This document shows positions 1 through 7,832 of a DNA stretch of 64,000 bases, one piece after another. Source of the stretch: Rhodobacter sp. (GTDB lineage Bacteria; Pseudomonadota; Alphaproteobacteria; Rhodobacterales; Rhodobacteraceae); assembly GCA_020637595.1 (NCBI GenBank), contig JACKKE010000003.1:62001-126000 (forward strand), given 5' to 3'. Each line of letters opens with the position of its first letter. Position 1 is the stretch's first letter. Position numbers and translations under genes: made by a program. The notes under the pieces are model-generated. The model was given only the letters and a program-made list of their open reading frames with translations. It ran no database searches and was not told where the DNA came from.

Positions 1-12
1 AGGGGGAAACCC

Positions 13-516
13 ATGACCGAGATCACCGGCCAATGCCTGTGCGGAGCCCTGCGCTATGCTATGGCCGCGCCCGCGCAACGCGTGACGCTCTGTTCCTGCC
101 ATTTCTGCCAGCGCGCGACCGGCACCGAACGCATGACCCTGCCGGTCTTCAACCTGAGCGACCTGACGGTCCGCGCCGGGACGCCCGCGACCTATACCCA
201 TGTCTCCGAGGGCAGCGGCAAGCAGATCCACATCCACCATTGCCCCGCCTGCGCGACCAAGCTGTGGATGACCTTCGAACGCTGGCCCGGCCTCGTCGGC
301 CTTTATGGCGGCACGCTGGACGATCCCGACCAGGTGACCCTCGCCCCCGAAAGCACCAAGCAGATCTTCCTGTCCTCCGCGCGCCGGGGAACCGTGGTGC
401 TGCCAGGGATCCCGGCCTACTGGAACCACGCCGCCACACTCGATGGCACGCCCGAACGCGCCTATGTCGTCGACGTCCCGACCCTGGTCGAGGACATGAT
501 GATCGGCGAAGACTGA
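13..516 (+). CDS. GFA/CENP-V family zinc-binding protein
   Basis: The 167-residue product has the layout of the glutathione-dependent formaldehyde-activating enzyme (GFA/CENP-V) fold. It shows an early CLCGALRY motif, a CSCHFCQRATG motif, and a late CPACATKLW motif that together form the usual structural and catalytic zinc sites. Members of this family bind thiol adducts such as S-hydroxymethyl-glutathione, but most are uncharacterised, so no substrate is assigned. The AGGGGG just before the ATG is a good ribosome-binding site. The gene precedes a RidA-family gene by 29 bases on the same strand, so the two may be co-transcribed as small detoxification genes (inference). Confidence 0.85.
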   Translation: MTEITGQCLCGALRYAMAAPAQRVTLCSCHFCQRATGTERMTLPVFNLSDLTVRAGTPATYTHVSEGSGKQIHIHHCPACATKLWMTFERWPGLVGLYGGTLDDPDQVTLAPESTKQIFLSSARRGTVVLPGIPAYWNHAATLDGTPERAYVVDVPTLVEDMMIGED

Positions 517-545
517 CCCATCCCTCGCCACCAGAAAGCCCGCCC

Positions 546-1031
546 ATGCCCACGCCCGAAGACCGCCTCGCCGCCCTCGGCCTGACCCTGCCCCGCCCGG
601 TGACCGCCCCACCGGGGGTGCCCCTGCCCTTCACCTTCGTGAACATCCGGGGCAACCGCGCGCTGATCTCGGGCCATCCGGCGCAGGACGAGACCGGCAA
701 GGTCATCGGCCCCTTCGGCACCTTCGGTGATGACCTGACAACCCAGCAGGGCTATGACGCGGCGCGGCAGGTGGCCCTGTCGGTCCTCGCCAATCTCAAG
801 GCCGAGATCGGCGCGCTGTCGCGCATCGCCGGCTGGGTGCGGGTTTTTGGCATGGTGACCTCGGCGCCCGGCTACCGCGACCAGCATCTGGTGGTGAACG
901 GATTCAGCGACCTGATCCTCGCCGCCTTCGGCCCCGAGGCCGGGCGCCATGCGCGCTCGGCCATCGGGGTCGCGGGCCTGCCAATGGGCTTTGCCCTGGA
1001 AATCGAGGGCGAGGTGCTCCTGCAGCCCTGA
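546..1031 (+). CDS. RidA/YjgF family protein
   Basis: A 161-residue protein starting MPTPEDRLAALGL. It carries RidA/YjgF-like features: GNRALISGHPAQDETG near residue 37, the LKAEIGALSRI helix, the VRVFGMV strand and a C-terminal RSAIGVAGLPMGFALEIEGEV segment. This resembles the Atu1156-like subgroup of the family rather than canonical RidA, because the arginine that binds the substrate carboxylate in true imine deaminases is not evident in the usual place. Canonical members hydrolyse reactive enamine/imine intermediates released by PLP enzymes. Its stop lies two bases from the stop of the convergent aldo/keto reductase gene, leaving no room for a separate terminator. Confidence 0.8.
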   Translation: MPTPEDRLAALGLTLPRPVTAPPGVPLPFTFVNIRGNRALISGHPAQDETGKVIGPFGTFGDDLTTQQGYDAARQVALSVLANLKAEIGALSRIAGWVRVFGMVTSAPGYRDQHLVVNGFSDLILAAFGPEAGRHARSAIGVAGLPMGFALEIEGEVLLQP

Positions 1032-1033
1032 AC

Positions 1034-2032
1034 TCAGCAGTAGCGTTCCGGCCCGACCCACTGCACCGTGTCATAGCGGTCGCCATGCGCCCAGCCGACC
1101 GGCAACACCGACTCGATCCGGGCGATGTCCCCGGCGGTCAGCGCGATCTCGGTGCCGCGCACCGCTTCGTGGAAGTGCTGGACCGAGCGCGTTCCGGGGA
1201 TCGGCAGGATATGGTCGCCCTGCGCCAGAAGCCAGGCAATGGCCAGCGCCGCTGCCGGCTCGCCCATGTCGGCCGCCAGGGCGCGGAACCGGTCGGTGAT
1301 CTCCAGATTGGCCTCGTGATTGCCAGGCATAAAGCGCGGGTTGGACTTGAGGAACGCCACCTCGCCCCGCCGGTCGGGACGGATCGGAGCGTCGGTCAGC
1401 AGCGACCGGCCGACCGGCGAAAAGGCGACCAGCGCCGTGCCCAGCTCGGCACAGGTCTGCACCAGACCCAGTTCGGGCGAGCGCGTCTGCAACGAATACT
1501 CCGACTGCACCGCGTCGATCGGCGCCACCGCCGCGGCTCGGCGCAGCGAGGACGGCGCGATCTCGGAGAACCCGATCGCCCGGGTCTTGCCCTTGGCCTT
1601 GAGCCGCGCCAAGGTCTCGGTCACCTCCTCGATCGGCAGATCCTCCTGCCGGCGGTGAACGTAAAACAGATCAACATGATCGACCCCCAGCTTCTGCAGG
1701 CTCTTGTCCAGTTCGCCTTCCAGATGCGTGGGCGTGTTGTCGAAACACCGCCGGCCCTCGGCATCCTTGCTGATCCCCGCCTTGGTGGCGATCACGAACC
1801 GGTCCCGCGCCGCGGGGTTGCGGGCCAGATAGCTGCCGATCCAGGTCTCGGACCGGCCGTTGCCATAGATGTTCGAGGTGTCGAGATGCGTCACCCCGGT
1901 CTCGATCATCGCATCGAGAACCGCATGCGACGCCTCTTCCGTGGTCTTGCCATAGAAATCGGAAAACGACATCGCGCCATACCCCAGGGCCGACACCGCG
2001 ATCCCGCTTTTCCCCAACATCCGCTGCTGCAT
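1034..2032 (-). CDS. Aldo/keto reductase
   Basis: A 332-residue NADPH-dependent aldo/keto reductase with the catalytic tetrad in the expected order: Asp51 and Tyr56 in DTSNIYG, Lys84 in VIATKAG and His126 in FYVHRR. Family members reduce aldehydes or ketones in the cytoplasm; the physiological substrate cannot be read from sequence. The start MQQRMLGKSG is preferred over a longer open frame because AGGAG lies just upstream and the family's first beta hairpin begins there. It converges with the RidA gene. Upstream lies a CATCTT-type intergenic repeat, then yebC on the same strand. Confidence 0.88.
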   Translation of the reverse strand: MQQRMLGKSGIAVSALGYGAMSFSDFYGKTTEEASHAVLDAMIETGVTHLDTSNIYGNGRSETWIGSYLARNPAARDRFVIATKAGISKDAEGRRCFDNTPTHLEGELDKSLQKLGVDHVDLFYVHRRQEDLPIEEVTETLARLKAKGKTRAIGFSEIAPSSLRRAAAVAPIDAVQSEYSLQTRSPELGLVQTCAELGTALVAFSPVGRSLLTDAPIRPDRRGEVAFLKSNPRFMPGNHEANLEITDRFRALAADMGEPAAALAIAWLLAQGDHILPIPGTRSVQHFHEAVRGTEIALTAGDIARIESVLPVGWAHGDRYDTVQWVGPERYC

Positions 2033-2112
2033 CACCCGCTCCTGTCCTGAAACCTGCGCCCGTTCTTGCGGCGCGGCTCCCCCGGGGTCAAGTGCGCAGC
2101 CCCTCCCTGTCC

Positions 2113-2255
2113 CATCTTTGCGTCGCAAATATCCTGGGGGGTGAATTTGCGCAGCAAAGAGGGGGGCAAAGCCCCCCTTTCAGGCTCGCGGCACGCGAGC
2201 CACCGCCAAGCGGCGAAGCGGATCAAAGATCTGCGACAGAGCGCGGCAGCACCCC
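2113..2255. repeat. CATCTT-type intergenic repeat, type 2, copy 1
   Basis: This stretch begins CATCTTTGCGTCGCAAATAT, has a TTTGC/GCAAA mini-hairpin, then a GGGGGGC-AAA-GCCCCCC hairpin at 2161-2177, then a GGCTCGCG/CGCGAGCC hairpin. Positions 2113-2179 match 44311-44377 with one mismatch. The wider element to about 2255 matches 31656-31783 in inverse orientation. It lies between the 3' end of yebC and the start of the aldo/keto reductase gene, with the hairpin nearer the yebC stop. It probably doubles as the yebC terminator. Confidence 0.85.
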
Positions 2256-2264
2256 CGCCTGCGC

Positions 2265-3005
2265 TCAGAGCTGCTCCATCACCGCGTCCGAGGCCTCGAA
2301 ATTCGCGGTCACCGTCTGCACGTCGTCGTCGTCTTCCAGAACGTCGATCAGCTTCATCAGCTTCTGCATCCCGGCGAGATCCAGCTCGGTGGTGGTCTGC
2401 GGCTTCCACACCAGCTTGGTGCTCTCCGACTCGCCCAGTGCGGCCTCCAACGCCGCCGAAACGTCGCCGATATCCTCGAAAGCGCACCAGATCACGTGGC
2501 CGTCCTCGGCCGATTCCACATCCTCGGCGCCGGCTTCGATCGCCGCTTCCATCACCGCGTCGGCATCGCCCACCGAGACCGGATAGACGATCTGCCCCAT
2601 GCGGTCGAACATGAACCCGACCGAACCCGTCTCGCCCAGGTTGCCGCCGTATTTGGTGAAATACGACCGCACGTTCGAGGCGGTGCGGTTGCGGTTGTCG
2701 GTCATCGTCTCGACGATCACCGCGACTCCACCCGGGCCATAACCCTCATAGCGGATTTCCTCGTAGGCGTCGGCATCGCCACCGGTCGCCTTCTTGATCG
2801 CGCGTTCGATGTTGTCCTTGGGCATCGACTGCGACTTGGCTTCCTTGATCGCCAGGCGCAGACGTGGGTTCTTGTCGGGATCGGGGTCGCCCATCTTGGC
2901 GGCGACGGTGATTTCCTTCGAGAACTTCGAGAACAGCTTCGACCGGGCGGCGTCCTGCCGGCCCTTGCGATGCTGGATGTTGGCCCATTTGGAATGGCCT
3001 GCCAT
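2265..3005 (-). CDS. YebC/PmpR family protein (TACO1 homologue)
   Basis: A 246-residue protein beginning MAGHSKWANIQHRKGRQDA, the signature N-terminus of the YebC/PmpR/TACO1 family, followed by GRLFTK-type and GYGPGGVAVIVE signatures. The family was long annotated as a DNA-binding regulator. Recent work on homologues links it to ribosome function, easing translation of proline-rich stretches, as mitochondrial TACO1 does for COX1. GGAGAGT lies close upstream of the chosen ATG. The 239-base gap upstream, toward carD, contains a four-palindrome array starting 80 bases before the start codon. Confidence 0.93.
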   Translation of the reverse strand: MAGHSKWANIQHRKGRQDAARSKLFSKFSKEITVAAKMGDPDPDKNPRLRLAIKEAKSQSMPKDNIERAIKKATGGDADAYEEIRYEGYGPGGVAVIVETMTDNRNRTASNVRSYFTKYGGNLGETGSVGFMFDRMGQIVYPVSVGDADAVMEAAIEAGAEDVESAEDGHVIWCAFEDIGDVSAALEAALGESESTKLVWKPQTTTELDLAGMQKLMKLIDVLEDDDDVQTVTANFEASDAVMEQL

Positions 3006-3084
3006 GATACTCTCCGGGTCTTTCTGATCGCAGTGGCTATAGTGCAGAGGGGGGCGGGCTGGCAAGAGCGGGACGGGTGCGATG

Positions 3085-3178
3085 GATGCCCGGTCGACCG
3101 GGCATCAAGAACGCGGCGTCGACGCCGCGTTGAACGGCGCGTCGACGCGCCGTTTTTCACGGGCCGTCGACGGCCCGT
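3085..3178. repeat. Quadruple GTCGAC palindrome array, copy 1
   Basis: Four consecutive perfect palindromes are seen here, each centred on GTCGAC: 3085-3106 (core ATGCCCGGTCGACCGGGCAT), 3110-3131 (ACGCGGCGTCGACGCCGCGT), 3133-3154 (ACGGCGCGTCGACGCGCCGT) and 3159-3178 (ACGGGCCGTCGACGGCCCGT). Centre-to-centre spacings are 25, 23 and 25 bases. It lies between the carD terminator and the yebC start, both on the minus strand. A second array with the same order occurs at 12566-12659. The function is unknown: it could be a protein-binding array, a structured RNA leader or a dispersed repeat. Confidence 0.95.
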
Positions 3179-3186
3179 CCCCGGGA

Positions 3187-3225
3187 CCAAAAGCAAACGC
3201 CCCGAAGGATCCCCGGGGCGTTTGC
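3187..3225 (-). terminator. Intrinsic terminator of carD
   Basis: On the minus strand a 12-bp perfect stem (GCAAACGCCCCG paired with CGGGGCGTTTGC) with an 8-base loop is followed by TTTT. It lies 20 bases after the carD stop, which is the right place for factor-independent termination, and it separates carD from the palindrome array and yebC. Confidence 0.85.
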
Positions 3226-3244
3226 GAAATCGGACGCTGCCGGG

Positions 3245-3754
3245 TCAGGCCGCGCGGGCGACCAGCACCTCGTCGACCTGCTTGGCCGCGCCGGCCTCGT
3301 CGATGCCCGAGACGGCGGCGACCTCGCGGGTCAGGCGCTCCAGCGCGGCTTCATAGAGCTGGCGCTCGGAATAGCTCTGCTCACGCTGGTCGTCGGTGCG
3401 GTGCAGGTCGCGCACCACCTCGGCAATCGCCAGAAGATCGCCCGAGTTGATCTTCTGCTCATATTCCTGCGCGCGGCGCGACCACATCGCGCGCTTGACG
3501 CGGGCCTTGCCCTTGAGGGTCGCCAGCGCCTTGGACACGATATCCGGCGAGGACAGGCCGCGCATGCCGACCGCGGTCGCCTTGTCGGTCGGAACCCGCA
3601 GGGTCATCTTGTCCTTCTCGAACGAGATCACGAAGAGTTCGAGCTGCATCCCGGCGATTTCACGCTCCTCGATCGAGACGATCTTGCCCACGCCATGCGC
3701 AGGGTAGACGACGAAATCGTTGGGGCGGAATTCGGCCTTGCGGGTCTTGCTCAT
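3245..3754 (-). CDS. carD: CarD family transcriptional regulator
   Basis: A 169-residue CarD/CdnL protein. The N-terminal RNA-polymerase-interaction domain (FRPNDFVVYPAHGVGKIVSIEE through LRVPTDKA, about residues 10-65) contacts the beta subunit. A basic helical C-terminal domain (KGKARVKRAMWSRRAQEYEQKI) binds DNA upstream of the -10 element and stabilises open complex. In Rhodobacter sphaeroides CarD is known to activate a large share of promoters, many of which lack the -7T. GAGGAA precedes the ATG. The gene has its own terminator and an inverted repeat in its leader. Confidence 0.93.
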   Translation of the reverse strand: MSKTRKAEFRPNDFVVYPAHGVGKIVSIEEREIAGMQLELFVISFEKDKMTLRVPTDKATAVGMRGLSSPDIVSKALATLKGKARVKRAMWSRRAQEYEQKINSGDLLAIAEVVRDLHRTDDQREQSYSERQLYEAALERLTREVAAVSGIDEAGAAKQVDEVLVARAA

Positions 3755-3802
3755 TCTGGCGCTTCCTCAGTTTTGGGCCGGATTTCAGCGACAAAAACCC
3801 AA

Positions 3803-3821
3803 CGGAAAACGTCGTTTTCCG
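3803..3821. promoter_or_regulatory. Inverted repeat in the carD leader
   Basis: Nine-base arms CGGAAAACG and CGTTTTCCG flank a single T, about 50 bases upstream of the carD start codon. As DNA it could be an operator; as RNA the one-base loop would not fold tightly. No convincing -35/-10 pair could be assigned. Confidence 0.4.
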
Positions 3822-3959
3822 CTGATCGGGTCCATTGTGCCAAAAAAAACATCACACAGGCGAGCAGCTCTGCGGATGCCGGACATGTATTCGTTGTAAC
3901 CGATGTGTAACACATTCCACGCCCGAATCAAAGCGCGGAATCCGAATCCAGACATCAGA

Positions 3960-3986
3960 ACACCGTGACGGCCCCGGCCACGGTGT
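3960..3986 (-). terminator. Possible hairpin terminator after fdxA
   Basis: Eight-base arms ACACCGTG and CACGGTGT flank a GC-rich loop about 55 bases past the ferredoxin stop on the minus strand. There is no U-tract, so termination here would be weak or Rho-assisted. Confidence 0.35.
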
Positions 3987-4041
3987 CAGCCCCTCAGGGG
4001 CGCGCGTCCGGCGGCGCGGGGGCGCCGGACCATAATCCCGG

Positions 4042-4380
4042 TCAGCTGCCCTCGCCGGGCGCTTCCGAGAAATATTTCGCCAGCTTGCCGGTCTCGCCGT
4101 CGCGGTCCTTGGCCTCGGGCAGCGGATCGCGGCGCTGGGTGATCACCGGCCAGGCCTCGGCGTATTTGCGGTTCAGCTCGACCCAGCTTTCCAGACCTGG
4201 CTCGGTGTCCGGGCGAATCGCATCTGCCGGGCATTCCGGTTCGCAAACGCCGCAGTCGATGCACTCATCGGGGTGGATCACCAGCATGTTCTCGCCCTCG
4301 TAGAAGCAATCCACGGGGCACACTTCGACGCAGTCGGTGTATTTGCAGGCGATGCAGTTGTCGATCACGACATAGGTCAT
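4042..4380 (-). CDS. fdxA: Ferredoxin FdxA (7Fe type)
   Basis: A 112-residue ferredoxin with two cluster motifs near the N-terminus. CIACKYTDCVEVCPVDC supplies ligands for a 3Fe-4S and part of a 4Fe-4S cluster, and CIDCGVCEPECP supplies the rest. The following WVELNRKYAEAWPVI extension is typical of the FdxA/Azotobacter FdI-like family. It is a soluble low-potential electron carrier. The ATG of MTYVVIDNC is chosen over an upstream in-frame ATG because all family members start here. It follows the S4-domain gene by 50 bases on the same strand. Confidence 0.93.
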   Translation of the reverse strand: MTYVVIDNCIACKYTDCVEVCPVDCFYEGENMLVIHPDECIDCGVCEPECPADAIRPDTEPGLESWVELNRKYAEAWPVITQRRDPLPEAKDRDGETGKLAKYFSEAPGEGS

Positions 4381-4430
4381 GGCGGGGCTCGTCACTGTTG
4401 CTTGCGCCGGACTTAACCCCGTTGCCGGGA

Positions 4431-4817
4431 TCAATCAAGCCGGTCCGGGCGGACTGCGTCAAAGTCGCGCCGTGCCTTGCCCGTCGGGCGCCCGCCCGGC
4501 TCGGGCCGGGGCGCGCCGGGATCGGCAATGGCCGCAGGCGGCGGGCTGAGATCGTCATAGAGCGCCTGGGCCTCGGTGGCCGGCCCGCGGCGGGTTCCCG
4601 GTGCCAGCACCCGCACCACCCGCACCTGTCGCCCCTGGACAAAGGTCACGACATCGCCCGGGCGCACCGCCTGCGCCGGTTTGGACACCGGTTGACCGTT
4701 GAGCCTGAGTGGCGACTCGGTGACCGCGGCGGCGGCCAGGCTGCGCGATTTGAAGAACCGCGCATGCCAGAGCCACTTGTCGAGGCGAATCGTCGCCTGC
4801 CGATCGGGCGCGCTCAT
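4431..4817 (-). CDS. S4-domain RNA-binding protein (HslR-like)
   Basis: A 128-residue basic protein. Its S4 RNA-binding domain spans about residues 8-70 (IRLDKWLWHARFFKSRSLA, then LRLNGQPVSKPAQAVRPGDVV), followed by a proline-rich tail of low complexity. It resembles HslR/Hsp15, which in E. coli rescues blocked 50S subunits carrying nascent chains. It lies 37 bases downstream of the helicase gene on the same strand, suggesting co-transcription of two RNA-related proteins with fdxA. Confidence 0.85.
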   Translation of the reverse strand: MSAPDRQATIRLDKWLWHARFFKSRSLAAAAVTESPLRLNGQPVSKPAQAVRPGDVVTFVQGRQVRVVRVLAPGTRRGPATEAQALYDDLSPPPAAIADPGAPRPEPGGRPTGKARRDFDAVRPDRLD

Positions 4818-4854
4818 GCCCGGCCCGTCCGGGCCGGACCGGCTGCGCCCCGCG

Positions 4855-7788
4855 TCACTTGTCCTTGTTCCCGTCGCGCAGCCCCATCAGGGCCGCCGCG
4901 AAGGGGTTATCCGGGTCGATCCGGTCGCGCTTGCGCTCGGGGCCTGAGGAGAAGGCGCGCGGCTGCTGGTCGCGGCGCTCGTCGCGCCGGCCCTTGCCGC
5001 CCTTGAACCCTTCGCCCTTGCCGCCGCCCTTGCGCTCGCCACGGTCCTTGCCGCCGCCACCGCCGCGCCGCTCACCGCCGCGTTCGCCCCGGTCCGGCCG
5101 GTCGCCGCGCGGCTGCCGCTCGCCCTGGGGCTGGCGGTCGCCTTGCGGACGCTCGCCCTGCGGCTGGCGGTCACCGTGACCACGGCCCCCGCCGCTGCCT
5201 TCACGGCGCGGACCACGGGCCCCGCCGCGCGGGCGCGGTTGCCAGCGGAAAGTATAGAACACTTCGGTCTCGTCGGCGGGTTGAGCCGCTGCGACAGGCT
5301 CGGCGCCCTCGGGCGTCTCCTCAGCCTCGGCAGCCGGTTTCACGGCCTCGGCCTCGGCGGCTGCCTTGGCGGCGATCTCCTCGGCGCTCGACTCCAGTGT
5401 GGCGACCGGGCGCTGCTTGGGCCGTTCGCCGCGCTCGGCGCCATACCCCAGACCCTGCATCAGGTCCGCGAACTGCTCCAGCGTCATGCCGGTGATCGAC
5501 AGCATCTCGGGCACGGCCTCGAAGCCGGCACGCGCATCCTTGGTGCGCAGGATATCGGCCAGCCGTTCCAGCATGTCGATGCGGATCGCCCGCGCGCCCG
5601 CCGGACGATAGCCCGACAGCGTGTAATGCTGCATCGGCACGTCGGGCAGGTTCGGGATCGTCACCAGGCCCGGCGGCGGGCTTTCGGGGAAGGTGTCCAG
5701 CCCCTGCGCCAGCGACCACAGCACCAGCCGCAGGCGGGTCGGTGCGGGTTTCAGCAGCGCGGGCAGGAAGACGGTGAACTGGCCGAAGCGCACGCCATGC
5801 TTGCGCAGCAGGCTGCGTGCCTCCTGGTCCAGCGCCTTGACCTCATCCGCGACGCCTTCGCGCGGGATCACACCCAGCCCCTCGACCAGACGGAAGGCAA
5901 AGCCCCGCGCCAGCCCGGTCAGCGTCTCGTCGCGCTGCAGGTTCAACAGCGGCTCGAACAGTGCGGCCACCTTGCGGTCGATGAAATGCTGCAACCGGCG
6001 GCGCACCTTGTCGGCGACATCGGTCCCGGCCTCGTCATCGACAAAGGCCACCGCCTGCGGGCGCAGCGCATCGGGGCCGGCGACCAGCTTGCCAACCGCC
6101 TCGGAGCCCCACATCAGGCCGCCCTGCTCGGTGAAATCCATCTCGGTATCGGGCGCGTTATAGAACTTGTCTGCGCGCAGATGGAAAGCCGGGGCCAGCG
6201 CCGCGACGGCGGCCTGCCTCAGCGTCCGCGCCTCGTCGGTCGAGGCGGTCTTGTCCTGGCGGAACCGGAACCCTTCCAGACGGCCGATGAATTCACCCTC
6301 GACCGTCACTTCGCCCTTGTCGTTCACCTCGGCCACAAGGCCCTCCTTCTGTTTCAACCGGCGCAGCAGCACGCTGGTGCGCCGATCGACAAATGCTGCG
6401 GTCAGACGCTCGTGCAGCGCATCCGACAGCCGGTCTTCTACAGCGCGCGCTTCGCCACGCCAATGGGTTTCATCATCCACCCAGCCGCTGCGTTGCGCAA
6501 CATATGTCCAGGTGCGGATAAAGGCGAGACGGCGCGACAGCGTGTCGATATCGCCCTGGGTCTTGTCGATGCGCGCGACATTGCGTGCCAGCCAGTCGGT
6601 GGGGATGCGCCCGCCATCGTGCAGGAACTCGAACAGCCGGGCCAGAAGGCCAGCGTGCTCGGTGCTGGAAATGCCCCGGAAATCCGGGATCCGGCAGACG
6701 TCCCACAACAGCCGCACATCGCGCGCATCGCGCAGCTTTTGCGTGACCTCGGGCATCGCCACCAGCGACTTCAGCGCCAGCAGGTCGTCGGCCTCGCGCA
6801 CCCGGGTCAACCAGTCATCACGGGTCGGCTTTTCGAGGCTGGCGATCAGCCGCTCGGCACTGCCGAACTCCAGCCGCGCATTGCGCCACTGCAACTTGCG
6901 CACCGGCAGGAACTGATGGTTCTCGATCGCCTCGACCACTTCGGGCGGCAGCGGCCGCGCCTCACCCGTCACGCCGAACGTCCCCTCGGCCGTGTGCCGC
7001 CCCGCACGGCCGGCGATCTGCGCCAGCTCGTCGGGGTTCAGCGGCCGCATCCGCCGCCCGTCGAATTTCGACGTGCCGGCAAAGGCGACATGCTTGATGT
7101 CGAGGTTCAGCCCCATGCCGATGGCGTCGGTCGCCACCAGGTAATCCACATCGCCATTCTGATAGAGTTCGACCTGAGCGTTGCGCGTGCGCGGGCTCAG
7201 CGCCCCCATCACCAGCGCGCAGCCCCCCTTGGTGCGGCGGATCAGCTCTGCGATGGCATAGACGTTTTCGACGCTGAACGCGACGATGGCCGAACGCGCC
7301 GGCATCCGCGCGATCTTTTTCGAGCCCGTATAGCTGAGCACCGACAGCCGCTCGCGCCGCTGGAACTGCACGCCGGGCACCAGCGCGGCAATCGCCCCGC
7401 GCATCGTGTCGGACCCCAGAAACAGCGTCTCGTGCAGGCCGCGCGCATGCAGCAGCCGGTCGGTGAACACATGCCCCCGGTCCGGGTCGGCGCAGAGCTG
7501 GATCTCGTCGATGGCGACGAAATCGGCGCCGATTTCCAGTGGCATCGCCTCGGTCGTGCAGACCCAGTATTGGGTGCGTTCGGGAACGATGCGCTCTTCG
7601 CCGGTGACCAGCGCCACCACCGAGGGACCGCGCAAGGCGACGATGCGGTCATAGACCTCGCGCGCCAGCAACCTCAGCGGCAGGCCGATGACACCGGTGC
7701 GATAGCCCAGCATCCGCTCGATCGCGTAATGGGTCTTGCCGGTGTTTGTCGGCCCCAGGACCGCCGTGACCCGCCGCTGCCCGCTCAT
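4855..7788 (-). CDS. Suv3-type DEAD/DEAH RNA helicase with Gly/Arg-rich tail
   Basis: A 977-residue helicase of the Suv3-like superfamily 2 group. Walker A is GPTNTGKT at residues 12-19, motif II is DEIQ at 94-97, and the motif VI region is QIAGRAGRH. A long alpha-helical C-terminal half follows. The last 120 residues are a low-complexity basic tail with repeated QPQGER, GGERRGGGG and KGGKG units, resembling RGG-box RNA-binding tails. Mitochondrial Suv3 works with RNA decay enzymes; the bacterial role is unclear. The start MSGQRR is chosen because Walker A sits where expected; the upstream open frame overlaps the TPR gene and is not coding. Confidence 0.88.
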   Translation of the reverse strand: MSGQRRVTAVLGPTNTGKTHYAIERMLGYRTGVIGLPLRLLAREVYDRIVALRGPSVVALVTGEERIVPERTQYWVCTTEAMPLEIGADFVAIDEIQLCADPDRGHVFTDRLLHARGLHETLFLGSDTMRGAIAALVPGVQFQRRERLSVLSYTGSKKIARMPARSAIVAFSVENVYAIAELIRRTKGGCALVMGALSPRTRNAQVELYQNGDVDYLVATDAIGMGLNLDIKHVAFAGTSKFDGRRMRPLNPDELAQIAGRAGRHTAEGTFGVTGEARPLPPEVVEAIENHQFLPVRKLQWRNARLEFGSAERLIASLEKPTRDDWLTRVREADDLLALKSLVAMPEVTQKLRDARDVRLLWDVCRIPDFRGISSTEHAGLLARLFEFLHDGGRIPTDWLARNVARIDKTQGDIDTLSRRLAFIRTWTYVAQRSGWVDDETHWRGEARAVEDRLSDALHERLTAAFVDRRTSVLLRRLKQKEGLVAEVNDKGEVTVEGEFIGRLEGFRFRQDKTASTDEARTLRQAAVAALAPAFHLRADKFYNAPDTEMDFTEQGGLMWGSEAVGKLVAGPDALRPQAVAFVDDEAGTDVADKVRRRLQHFIDRKVAALFEPLLNLQRDETLTGLARGFAFRLVEGLGVIPREGVADEVKALDQEARSLLRKHGVRFGQFTVFLPALLKPAPTRLRLVLWSLAQGLDTFPESPPPGLVTIPNLPDVPMQHYTLSGYRPAGARAIRIDMLERLADILRTKDARAGFEAVPEMLSITGMTLEQFADLMQGLGYGAERGERPKQRPVATLESSAEEIAAKAAAEAEAVKPAAEAEETPEGAEPVAAAQPADETEVFYTFRWQPRPRGGARGPRREGSGGGRGHGDRQPQGERPQGDRQPQGERQPRGDRPDRGERGGERRGGGGGKDRGERKGGGKGEGFKGGKGRRDERRDQQPRAFSSGPERKRDRIDPDNPFAAALMGLRDGNKDK

Positions 7789-7832
7789 CGTTGCTTGCCC
7801 TGCCTGCCGCGCCGCGCGGGCGCCTGACCGAC

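Noticed and set aside
33..545. Apparent fusion reading from the GFA region into the RidA frame
   Set aside because: The first part is an out-of-frame reading of the GFA gene; RidA has its own ATG at 546.
2717..3196. Open frame crossing the first palindrome array and the start of yebC
   Set aside because: Low-complexity Arg/Ser-rich translation from palindromic DNA and from the wrong frame of yebC; no family pattern.
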